Shown: positions 1 through 10,500 of the stretch, piece by piece
How positions within the stretch are numbered: the stretch's first letter is position 1
How the letters are laid out: the number at the start of each line of letters is the position of its first letter
Assembly: GCA_958299035.1 (NCBI GenBank)
Contig: CATQJL010000316.1
Span: 48,977,585 to 49,041,584, forward strand
Direction of reading: 5' to 3'
From: Cylicocyclus nassatus
Lineage: Eukaryota; Nematoda; Chromadorea; Rhabditida; Strongylidae
DNA length: 64,000 nucleotides
Position numbers and translations under genes: made by a program
The notes under the pieces: model-generated
Seen by the model: the letters and a program-made list of their open reading frames with translations, nothing else
Told to the model about the DNA's origin: nothing
Database searches by the model: none

Positions 1-470
1 TCGTACAAGATTCTCGATTCCCTAGGATCTAGCAAAGTGAACGACGAGAACTGGTAAGATTATGATGAGTCAAAAAAAGAGTACGATGAGAAGAAAGTTT
101 CATTTCAGTCATAAGGAATGCTTAGTCTCAATAAGATGTCGGATGTAAAAAGAATTCGAAACGCTAATAATATTGCCACCAAAATCAATACGATAGCCTG
201 TACTTTCGCAAAGACGCAAATACACCCAAAGCTTTTCATTTGCAAAATTTCAAAAATTTTACTTGTTGTATACAAAATGGCGCGGTAAGCATCTAATTTT
301 TCCTAAGTGTGAGCTTTTGAATAGTGGATCAATTTGAAAATAGTTCAGCTGGTTTTAGCTTCTGCATGTTTTGCATGGCTGTGTCGTTTTTATTTGGTAG
401 CAGTGAGGATTGGCTTCGTCGTGTTTTTGCGTTTTTTTCCTTCGAAAATGTTCTATAAATCATTCGGTTT

Positions 471-475
471 GCAGG
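471..475 (+). promoter_or_regulatory. Possible trans-splice acceptor upstream of ssu72
   Basis: The run TTTGCAG ends one base before the start codon. In nematodes an acceptor this close to the ATG with no visible upstream coding exon often receives a spliced leader. A short cis-spliced 5'UTR intron is the alternative. Confidence 0.4.
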
Positions 476-3400
476 ATGGACATTGACAAGTTGAAATTTG
501 CTGTCAGTTGCTCTAGTAATATGAACAGAAGTATGGAGGCGCACAGCTTCATGCAGTAAGTGTTAGTGGGTTTTCATTTGCAGTGAAGTCAGTCGTACCA
601 TTTAGGAAACGAGGATTCAATATAGAATCGTATGGTTCAGGAAATCAAGTAAAGCTTCCTGGAACTGCTGCGGACAAACCGAATTGTTATGAATTTGGAA
701 AGGCAACGTACGAATACATTTACAACGACTTGAAGGCCAAGGACTCGATTTAGTGGGTGTTCAAGCACTCTATTTTGCTGCATTTTATGCAACTTACATA
801 ATCCATGCGTCTTTTCAGTTATACTCAGAATGGTCTGTTAAATATGCTGGATCGAAACAGGCGAATAAAACCTGCTCCGCAGAAGTTCCAGCATGAGGAT
901 AAGGAGTTTGACGTTATAATCTGCTTAGAAGAGCGTGTTTACGACCAGGTTAATTTTTAGAACTTCTCTTCGTCGTTCAGATTCTGGAACATGTTTTTCA
1001 TTCGGGGTTTGAAGTAGGATTATAATATATTTGAGTGAACTTGCTTTATTTATATTGGCAGCCTACATTGCTTAGGAAAAGCTGCAACATGCAGCGGAGA
1101 GGGGAGGGGATTTAACGAGCTGTCTGCGGTTGAATGGCGTCAACTTGCTCATATTGTCTGTACAAAATATGATTTTTTTTAGGTAGTCGATCATCTTCAT
1201 ACAAGGCCAACTACGAGTGGAAACCCTGTACACGTTATAAACATCGATATTGAGGATAACCCTGAGGAGGCAACAATAGGAGCATGGTTTGTTTGCGAGC
1301 TCTGTGGAAAGGTGAGCAGAGAAATCATTGTGTTGCAGATCCACATAACATCTCTTTATTCGTGGCAAAAGTACCCTTTACATGGGATGGATGTATAAGA
1401 CTGCTGCGTAAAATTTGTCCGTTTTTTATTTCCAAAATACCGTAATTTTTCCTAGAAATTTTAAGCTCGATTTCTATGAGTTTAGCGAGGTTTTGGCAAG
1501 CTAGTATCACGAAAACCCGAAGAAGATTTTGCACTTTTTCCGTGGCCATGCTCAGGTATAAGGCATTTCTGCTATCCATTGATATATAGCGAAAGATTCG
1601 AGAATTACGTTACCAAAAAGAGCCCATGGAGACTAAGATGCTTAGAGATCCTTTGGACGAATGAAAAAAGGCTTTTGGCTCTCAACACGAGTCTTCAAAT
1701 TATACTTTTAAGCTGTCGCAAGCGACGAAGAGTAGTGGTGGATCTCTCGCTAGGTTTACTTTATTCCAGCATATACAGCGTCATATTCACCGATTGTTTG
1801 TTCACCCTGTTTAGAGAATGTTACTGCTTGTACATCTGTATAAGACTTAGTTTTCCACAATATGTACTACAACGAGACGATTTTTACATTGAAAAGAACT
1901 TGTGCATATCTTAGCCCATTACATCCGTATAGTAGTCATAGAAGCATCAACGTCCCTTACTCCTTGTCCTCTCTCAAAGCTGCTCTGGCCGTAGCCCACA
2001 GCTTCTCACCAGCTTCTAACAACCTTAACTGCATGGCGAAACCCATTTGCGAGGCAATAGTGCAGAAAGTCCTCCCCCCCCCATCCTCTCCCTCTTTCGG
2101 GTTTTTCTCAAGGCCTTGGGCTCCAGTGTGCATCATCCTCTTCCTTGTTTCTGCCGCGTGTTTTGCATAACAAGGTCATGGTGGTTAAAGGCTCTTTCAG
2201 ATCATCCCTAGGAAGGAGCGAGCCGCAATTCCACATTGCCCATGTTTGCTTCCCGAAACTTATGTAGCCATAGTTAAAATAGCTCACAAGGGAGGTGTTT
2301 TCGGTCGAAGTGGCCTTTTCACATGAAATTGATACGACTATAAAAAGCGTCAAACGCTGATTCCAAATCTATTTTCATTATCTGCCGAGCGCCTTTAGAC
2401 GTCGAGTTATGAGCGTTTTTTGAGTTGAGAAATTAAATGCATAATTAGGACAATATTAGTCAGATTTGCTCAAATGGTCCAATGTTGATTACAAAAGCAC
2501 TTTATTTGAACAATACCTTCTATCTAAAGCACTCATACTTAACACTGCTCTAATTGAGCGCTGAGAAGACCGTAAAATTTTATTTTGCTTAGATTATGCG
2601 TTCATTTTTCGCACCAAGAAAATATTCATAACTCGACGTCTAGAGGCGCTCGGCAGATAACGAAGACAGATTTGGAATCAGCGTTTGATGCTCTTTATAG
2701 TCATATCAAATTCATATGAAAAGGCCACTTCGACCGAAAACACCTCCCCTGTCAGTTGCATGATATAACTCCGATTTTGTTCCTCTTGCCAAGGTTCCAA
2801 AGCTCTTCTTCTGCAATTTTCTCAATGGCTGCTGGTTCGCATACTCTTTCCTTGCCCTGTTTCTACCCCTCTCTTACGTAACGAAGGAAATCACCTTCCG
2901 AGCTTCATGCCGTCGAGTCCATTCAATTCACAATTGTTCTAAGAGGGAGACACCTCATCCAAATTGCCCTCTATTTCTTTCTTCCTGGAGCTCATGTAGC
3001 CAAGGTACCCGCAAGTTCTCATCTCTTTAGCTGAATCGCTAATCATTACCTTGAGAGCCTTTCCTTAGTGTCTTTGCCAGGTAGCCATAGTTCTTCTCAG
3101 AAATTTTCCCAAATCTTCTAATTCCTACGCTCATTCTTTGTTCATAACAAAGGAAAACATCTATCCGAAATTGGTATGGCACGTTGCGTCAAACCTCCTT
3201 TCCTATGTAAAAGCTCTTCAAAATTCCACGATGCCCGCTTTCCTCAAAGAGCTAGACAAGGTTCCCGTCCCGCCGCCATCTACTCTCTAATCTTTGGGAT
3301 TAAAGTTTCTTTTTTCGAGTTCTTAAATTTATATTTGTGCTTTTTGATAAGGTTGAGGTTCGGCTGAAAAAACGCGCAGTCAGTTTATGGAGTTTCTGCG

Positions 3401-4496
3401 AGCGTCAAACTACACGTCTATCAAAAAACTCTGTCAATTTCAAATCTTTGTTATAACACACAAAAACACAATTTTTTAAAAAGCTTCTGAGCTATCTGTG
3501 GAGATTAACGCTCTTTTTTCGAATTGCAGTGGGTGCAGCGTTTAGCAGATATCTCAAACTTTGTAACTGTAGCCTGTAGCTTACAATAAAATTTCATATG
3601 CGAAGGATTGCTTTGAATGAAAAAGGAGATTTTCTTGAGGCGTGTGGTTAAGAACCGCTCAAAATTCAGCGCAAAATTTATTTTCAGGACTGACCAAATT
3701 ACATTCTTGTGGGGCTATACCTTTCGATTATACTCTTTCACATGGACAACGGTTTTTAGCGATTCTTCCAAAATATTCCGAAATCTTCAAGATAAAAGGT
3801 GTTCGCATAATTACGAACCGCACTTTATACACGCAATGAGGAAGAATGACAATGTTTGAAGTTATATGAAAATTTTTTTCTATAGAGCGTGCCCAGCTTC
3901 TTCTAGATATCTAATAGTGGCAATTCCCCCAATGAATGTTGGTACTGAAGCGAATACAACTTATGCAGCAAAGTAGTACTTGGCAGAATATTGCTAGAGT
4001 TTGATACTACAAGGCGTATAATAGACTCTGGTGGAAAAACGCCTTTACAAAAGTTTCCGTGTTTTTCGAGTTTTTTCTCTCTGAAATGGTGGTAAATTTG
4101 CATGAAGTCAGTGATGAAAAGATTCGATGAAAGATTCTACCACAGTGATGAAAAGCGATCGGTGGTTATACTGTAGATCATATCTGAGGCCAGCACAGAA
4201 ATTTCCGCTTAATACATTGAGGTGGAAGGGTTATTACGATCAGTGTGTCACACTTTTGGACCATGTATCTATATGCAAGTATCAATTATTTGATGACTTA
4301 GGATAGCGAATCGTTTGGGCACTAACACGCGAAATACTACAGAGGATTTTGTCCTTTCTATGAAAACCAAAAGTAATTTGAGATGTTCTAGCTCGACGAG
4401 TGCGATGATCTTGACAACGAGATCGACGAGATCTTAGCTGACTTCGAAGCTAAAAATCAAAAACGGAACATCCTACATACAATATGCTTCTATTGA
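476..4496 (+). CDS. ssu72: SSU72 RNA polymerase II CTD Ser5 phosphatase, 5 exons
   Basis: SSU72 is the cysteine phosphatase that removes Ser5 phosphate from the RNA polymerase II C-terminal domain and works with the 3'-end cleavage/polyadenylation machinery in the nucleus. Coding exons are 476-555, 606-752, 819-948, 1183-1311 and 4392-4496; all junctions are GT...AG and in phase, giving 196 residues against about 194 in the human protein. The active site is in exon 1 (CSSNMNRS, the C-X5-R signature after a short beta strand). Later exons carry the family blocks VKLPG, YTQNG, NMLDRN, EERVYDQ, HVINIDIEDNPEEAT and the C-terminus LHTICFY. The start is chosen because a splice acceptor (TTTGCAG) ends one base before the ATG, as expected for spliced-leader trans-splicing or a 5'UTR intron. 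The last intron (1312-4391, 3.1 kb) holds a foldback element. No damage is visible; very secure. Confidence 0.96.
2286..2752. mobile_element. Foldback element F1 (ACAAG-ended family) in ssu72 intron 4
   Basis: Left arm about 2286-2420 and right arm about 2620-2752 are inverted copies. The termini are ACAAGGGAGG / CACCTCCCCTGT, followed inwards by GGTCGAAGTGGCC and the core GCTGATTCCAAATCT ... ATCTGCCGAGCGCC ... GAGTTATGAG. There is no ORF of note. The same core recurs in five other elements in the window. Confidence 0.8.
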
Positions 4497-4902
4497 GATC
4501 TCTTGCTGTTGTTATGTGCATATCACATTCCTTTCTTTGTTATCTTTCATTTATATGTGCATGTCTTCTCATAATAACATGGTTTGTATAAACAATGTGG
4601 TATTATTCTTTTTGATGTTCACTTTGGTTGTATAACGAGCCTTTTGCGTGGAACTGCCTCAGTAGTACCGACCGGTGGTTCGCACAATGAATGATCGTCC
4701 ATATAAAGCTGCAATCATTGTCATCAACGTTCTTTTATATCTAATCACGGATTACCTGCAAGCGCCGTCGTTCGTGAGCTTTCATGAGGAACTTTTCCTT
4801 GTAACAGTTGTTACAAAAGTTAGAACGCATCATTCTGGAGATTAAAAGTGTTTAAGACGAGAGGCAGACACATATCACACCAAATGCTTTTTTGTTCTGT
4901 AG
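4497..4902. other. Intergenic between ssu72 and the 4.9-kb minus-strand gene
   Basis: AT-rich spacer holding the 3' flanks of two convergent genes. No ORF, RNA gene or repeat could be recognised. Confidence 0.4.
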
Positions 4903-5251
4903 TCAGCGCACAACCACCTTCCAAGACTGACTTGGACGATGGATACTGGGTACTTTCGTGATTTTACGCTATCAAATTTTCATTGGAAAGTTATCCAATT
5001 ATACATTGTCTTATTCCATTAGAAAAACAGCTTACAGGCAGAAAAATACTCCAAGACCGCACATCCACCACGCACCGAGACAGCAGAGGACACCTAGCCT
5101 GTTGATGCGTTTCTCCACTGCCTAAATATGCCCATTTGGCATCGTCGAATTTCTTCAATCGGGAAAGACTTGCCACTTGATGACATTCTGAGCAAAGTGT
5201 GAATTGCTTCCTGTTTGGATCTGCTTCGTTTATGTCCGCATTGAGATCCAT
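4903..5251 (-). CDS. Unidentified 93-aa protein, two exons, with CSEC motif
   Basis: I do not recognise this protein. Exon 1 is 5251-5036 (72 codons from ATG) and exon 2 is 4968-4903 (21 codons plus TGA), joined in phase 0 across a 67-base GT...AG intron. The product is polar, with a central TLCSECHQVASL segment (one CxxC), another cysteine pair RCPLLSRC, and a basic tail ending SWKVVVR. One CxxC plus two spaced cysteines could bind a metal, but no known zinc-finger pattern fits. The 3' end lies about 400 bases from the ssu72 stop, convergent with it. It could also be the 3' part of a longer gene whose upstream exons I cannot see. Confidence 0.42.
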
Positions 5252-5766
5252 CACAAGCGACAGACTTTCGCTGGCAACTCGTGTAAATGAATCACCCGTG
5301 GAGAAAATGCGCTATGTCTTTTTACGCTACAGCGATAAAATCTTCGAATAATGTTAAATGTCAGTGAGCTCGCGTTTTTGGTGGTATGATCAGAAAAACT
5401 TTTATATCAGGTGGTAGAAGCTGCTCAATGGAAAGATCTTATATGCATTCTGGTTCCGGAGTTAAGAGTTAGATGCATGTTATGCCTTCAACATTGACGT
5501 TCAGGTTCCTGTGTGCTTCAGATTTGGTGTCTTTCACCACTAGTTTCCCCCAAAAAGCCTAAAAAAAATTAGGATACAACAGAATGAATGAGTAATCTCT
5601 TGCACAGACACTTCATATGCGAGGAGGTGCAAACCATACCAATCGTTCCACAAACAGTTTTGAGATCATTTTTGCAAGGCGAATACCATGACATATGTCA
5701 CATGTTGACAAGCCGCTGTCATCGAGTATCCTTTCCCCGTTAAAATATTAGTAGGGGAGAGAAGAC

Positions 5767-5880
5767 TAAGGCTGCGTTCATACTGATCCGGAAGTTCGGG
5801 AACAGTGCTAACACAGCGCTCGAACTGAGCGCTGTGCTGAAACTGTTTTCGGACTTCGGGATCAGTATGAACGCAGCCTA
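5767..5880. mobile_element. 114-bp palindromic MITE
   Basis: Near-perfect inverted repeat: TAAGGCTGCGTTCATACTGA at the left and the reverse complement of almost the same sequence at the right (ATCAGTATGAACGCAGCCTA). Its right end abuts the ACAAG terminus of the next foldback element. Non-coding. Confidence 0.8.
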
Positions 5881-6354
5881 ACAAGGGAACCTTTTTTTAG
5901 TCGAAGTGGCCTTTCGGCACGAAACTTACATCACTTTGCGCAGCATCAAAAGTTCACTGACTGTGAAAGTGACTCCAAATCTGTCCTCCTTTTCTGCAGA
6001 ACAGCTTTCCGAAAAAAGTTCTGAGTGTTTGAACATCTTAATTTGTAAAGCCTTAAGTGACATATAAGCGAAAAGCTGTACAAAAACACTTATGCGGATT
6101 TCCATAGGCCATGCTCCTTTCTTGTGTTCAGTATACTTGGTATAAGTTTGATTTACCTATTTTCAGCTGTTTTGCAGCATTTCGCTGATTTTGTGCCGCT
6201 TACAGCATGACAAATTTAGACTATGAAACATTCATAAATTCGTTATGGAAGTCGTTCCGCAAAAAAAGAAAGACAGATTTGAGTTGCTTTACAAAGTGAT
6301 GTAAGTTTCAGTTTCATGCGAGAAGGCCACTTCGACTAAAAAAGGTTTCCTTGT
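5881..6354. mobile_element. Foldback element F2 (ACAAG-ended family)
   Basis: Inverted arms begin ACAAGGGAACC...AGTCGAAGTGGCC and end GGCCACTTCGACT...GGTTTCCTTGT. The left arm carries the family core (CTCCAAATCTG ... CTGCAGAACAG ... GAGTG). Spacer AT-rich, no ORF. Confidence 0.75.
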
Positions 6355-6540
6355 AAATCTCCGGTGAGATATCGGCCGAGTGAATCATGTATACTGTACC
6401 ACAAATAATGATTATCCCTACCTGCTTACGTCATCCGCGCAACATAAAATAGAGGGCGATAAAGTTCAATCAACGAATCTATGATGTACAATGTCCCAGT
6501 AAATACGCTTCTACATTCTTCCCAACTCTCTACCCCTCTT

Positions 6541-6577
6541 CCTCCCCCTCCTCTCCCCCCCCCCCCCCCAAAAAAAA
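6541..6577. repeat. Poly-pyrimidine / poly-C / poly-A low-complexity tract
   Basis: CCCCCTCCTCTCCC followed by an uninterrupted C run and an A run. It creates a spurious glycine-rich minus-strand reading frame. Confidence 0.9.
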
Positions 6578-6885
6578 ATTGTATGAACAATTCTTGTATA
6601 CTCTGAACACTTCTAAAGAGATGCTTATTAGTATGTATCTGGATATAGTACATGTAGTTGGGATAGCTAGTAACCTTGAGATTGCAGTCATATTTTATTA
6701 TAAAAGCTGAATCTAATGCCGAAATCTTCAACATTCCATGTAAAGCTGACGAAGCAATCTTTAGCGCATTACCCATGTTCTATCTTCAAAGAGGCATGGT
6801 AAAACTTTGTCAAGCCATTAAAGAACTGGGATACATCTGTAGATAGCATATCATCGAGGTATGAACCTGTAAGTTATATAGCTTA

Positions 6886-7105
6886 CTAGCTGGCTTACCC
6901 GGCCCCGCCCTGTCAAAACACTATGATCAAGCTCCCATCTACAACCTTTCCCTGTGCCCACGCCTACATGCCAATTCACTATTCCCGCTGATTAAGTAAT
7001 CAGCATGCTCGATTACTCCCTTTTGTCAACTCCCAGCCCTGTAACTCAAACTTTGCAAAAAATCGATAAAATCAATTAAATTGGCGGACTAATCTAAGAA
7101 CTAAT
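6886..7105 (-). mobile_element. CTAG-ended non-autonomous repeat, copy 1 (inverted)
   Basis: Read on the minus strand the element ends in a GC-rich block (GGCGGGGCCGGGTAAGCCAG) followed by CTAG, preceded by GAGCATGCTGATTACT and ATCGATTTTTTGCAAAGTTT. The same order is seen at 10735-10977 and 38400-38724. A terminal GC hairpin close to CTAG resembles Helitron 3' ends, but a 5' TC end was not established. Confidence 0.55.
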
Positions 7106-7586
7106 ATTGTATTCGTAATTAGTGAAGAAAACTCATATTCCAGGTCGTTCACAGTTCTTTGCGTTATGTTTTATATGTTTTGTTTTGAAAAATAAAGGAT
7201 TTGATTACCAATTTTTGAACGAAGGCAGCCCTGGAGCCGAAACCGAACAAAGCCTCAGAACACCATCTCAGCCACGAAACGAAACAAGGACGCCTTCTTC
7301 AAAGGTGGGAAGCCAAACTCATTCTTTTTGCTTCTTTTTATTTCCATTTTTTCAAGCTTCTTATTGCTATTAATTGGAGTTGCTGTTGCCTTTGACCATT
7401 TCCCGAGTCGGTCCCACTCAATTGCGCGAAATGAAATGAACGTTTTTGTTTTGAGTCTTTGTGTCACCAATGTGCAAGTGCATGAAGTGCACTCCATGCG
7501 CTAGAATTGATGGCCATAATTGAATAATCTTTCATTTGCATACAAGAGTCATATTATATGTACAAATAAGCTATGTGGGCTTTGAA

Positions 7587-10500
7587 TCATAATATGGTGC
7601 AGCATTTCTTTTTTTCTTCGTCGGTATTCTTCGCTGATACTTCAGAATCCACTTTCGTTTTGTTAGGAGTGGGACTAGGCGTTTTTGACGTATTTTTGGT
7701 ACCAGCTTTCTTTACCTAAACATTCGATGAGTGACACAAAGGAGGGATGCATCTCGCAAAAGCTCACTTCATCTACTATGTCTTCAACGGACGGCCACTG
7801 CGTGCCTTCATCCTCGACATATTTATATAATATCGTTCCAGATCGATTGACCAGTATCGCACCGCCCTAAAATTTACTCATGGAAAATTTGGAAATATGA
7901 GTGTGCTAATACCTTATGCGTGACAAATGATGTTTGTTCAGCGCTGGTCTCCGAAATTTTCTTTTCATCCGACAAGTTCAGATCGTCGGCTAATGTTTTC
8001 TCTACCATCTAAAAAGAAATCATTGTAATCTCAATGGATTCCGGAATCCAAGCAGAACCCGAAGAAGCGCACTCCAGCCAGCCAACTGTGTCGCAGATCT
8101 TCGTTGTGTCTTGAGTTCGTTCAATGCTTCCTGTTCATCGTAGAGCTTTCGGAATGGTACACCAACCAGTTTAATATAAGATCCTCCTAAAATACTGTTC
8201 CATAAACAAAACGCTAGCTTCCAAACCAATTAATATAAGAACCCAGAAATCACTGTTCCGTAAACAAACACTACTTTCTAGATCCAATTTCGATCAATCA
8301 ATTTCGCAACATTTAGTTCTATTACAACAAATTTTATGAACTGCAAAGATTCGAAAAAAGCAAAGCTACGTGTCTAAACTTCAACTGCATCTGCAATTTG
8401 TAACTTTGTTGATTTTGTTGTTTTCTGTTGTATTTGGTGGTTATACATGCTGTTTCCCCATCAAGATTTGCAGAAATTACGACGTTTACTTTTTCAGGTG
8501 CTAGCGCGCGACGCGAATTCTACGAAAATTGAACAAGCTGGATCCTCCAGAAGGAATAATCGTGTGGGTTTCAAAACTATCCAATATACTCCTGGTTAAT
8601 TTCGAAAAGGACGGGAAGCATCGTTCCGAAAAGCGGGAGATCGACCATTGAATATATTGAGCGCAGCTACTGATCAGCAGCGGACGTTAGCTAAGATGAT
8701 TGGTTGGATAGGTTTAAATGATGGTAGAGGTGCTTTATTTCCGTCGGATAAAATGAATCTGAGCAAATTATATTCTACATTAGTTTGAAACTGTAAAATG
8801 AAAAAAATGGAGCAACCGCGTTAACGCCATAATTGCCTAGGTTTTAAACCTTCCTCGCCGGATTTGTAAAAGTTACTTTTATGTGGTTAATCTTGAGAAT
8901 TAGCTCTGCTGTACTCTCCATAGTTTTCTGCAATCCAAGGGCGTGCTTCAGAGGTCGTGCTAGCAAACAGGTGTCAATTAATTGTCTGCGAAGTAAGTGC
9001 ATTCCCAAACGTCTGGTGGCCTGTGTGAGAGCCAGACGTTTGCTCACCAGGAGTTTATGGTGCTGTTTTCATGGCGTGGATAACTATCACCTAGCTCAGT
9101 TTTAACTGTAGAAATAAACTCCCTTAATAGTTTGGACACTCCGTTACTGAACATCGGCCTCGTTGAAAGTTACTCAAGCGTGGTGTAATTTGCATGTTTG
9201 CTGCACTAGACCTGGTGGTGCGCGTAGAAACACTCTCTTTCACAGCAAGGAATTTCCGAACTTCATGTGCATTTGTATAAACAAAGGTGAAGTCTGTCTA
9301 TCTGTTAGTATTGTATGTTGGTACGTTCCGAATAGAGAATTCCTATTTGAATCCGGATCAAACCTTCAGGAAGGGGATGTCTAGGCTACTTTTCGTTATC
9401 GAATGATATCAATCTTATCGACTTTTTTGCAAAGCTTAAGCCCTGAGGCTGGAAGCTGGCACAGGGGGTAAGTAACCATGCTGGTTACGACAATATTAGT
9501 GCTTGAAATCGTCAATTACCTTCATCGATTTTATCGATTTTTTGCAAAGTTTGGGCTACGGGGCTGGGAGCAGGCACTGGGGGAGGAGGATGTAAGTGTG
9601 ACTACCGATTACGACTACACAAAATCATCGATCGCTTAGTAGTTGATTTGATTGAGGGAACCTCCAAGGTTGACATCAGTTCTTTATTTGCTAGCGTTTC
9701 GCCACTTTCACCTCCCCTCCTTTAGGAAGAAAAAATCATATGAACTTACTCGCCCAGACGTCAGGAAAAGATCAAAGTATCATTCGAAAACAAAATTGAT
9801 GGTAAATAAAATCATAATTCCAAGCACAATACTCACTTTAGATAGCACAAGACGGGAGTCCAAGGACCATCTATATACAAGAATCCATCTCAATTCTTTT
9901 ACACTTGCCTTAGTGACCCGGCCTCATATTCAAACACGGATACACTGTAAAAGCGCGAGTTCCCCTTTGGTGGTACACTCCTCCTTCCGATTCTTATGGA
10001 TTTCTGGCACTAATCCAAAACGCTTCTAAACGCTTTCGAAAACAAAACAACAACGCTTTCTAAAGTTTCGCGCATAAGCGTCTCTGGTTTTAACGACAAG
10101 ATCCTCAAAGTGACTTGTATCTCAGCCTTGCCATAGCGTGTTATAGGATGTGCCCTAATGGCGTAGCTGCTTTTGATTTATTCAAACCGTCTATATGCTC
10201 TTTAATGAGCAGCAAACGGGCGCTCTGTTTCGCCAGTGTAAATATCGCCGCATGACAAGCATGTAATGAGGTAGATATCTCCGGATAGCATGCATCTATC
10301 AAACCGGCAAACCATGCAGTTTGGAGTAGTTCGTATACAATTATAAGTTCGATTGCCGTTTGAGATTAGCGACACTCTCATTGGCTTTAAGGAGCATATA
10401 AACGGTTCAAATAAAATGGAAGCAGCCACAGCTATGCCATTGGGGAATCGTGTAACGCGCTGTGGCACGGCTGAAATACAAGTTACTGTAGCGTTTAAAA

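Noticed and set aside
1072..1579. Minus-strand ORFs of 98 and 84 codons inside ssu72
   Set aside because: Shadows of ssu72 exon 4 and its intron.
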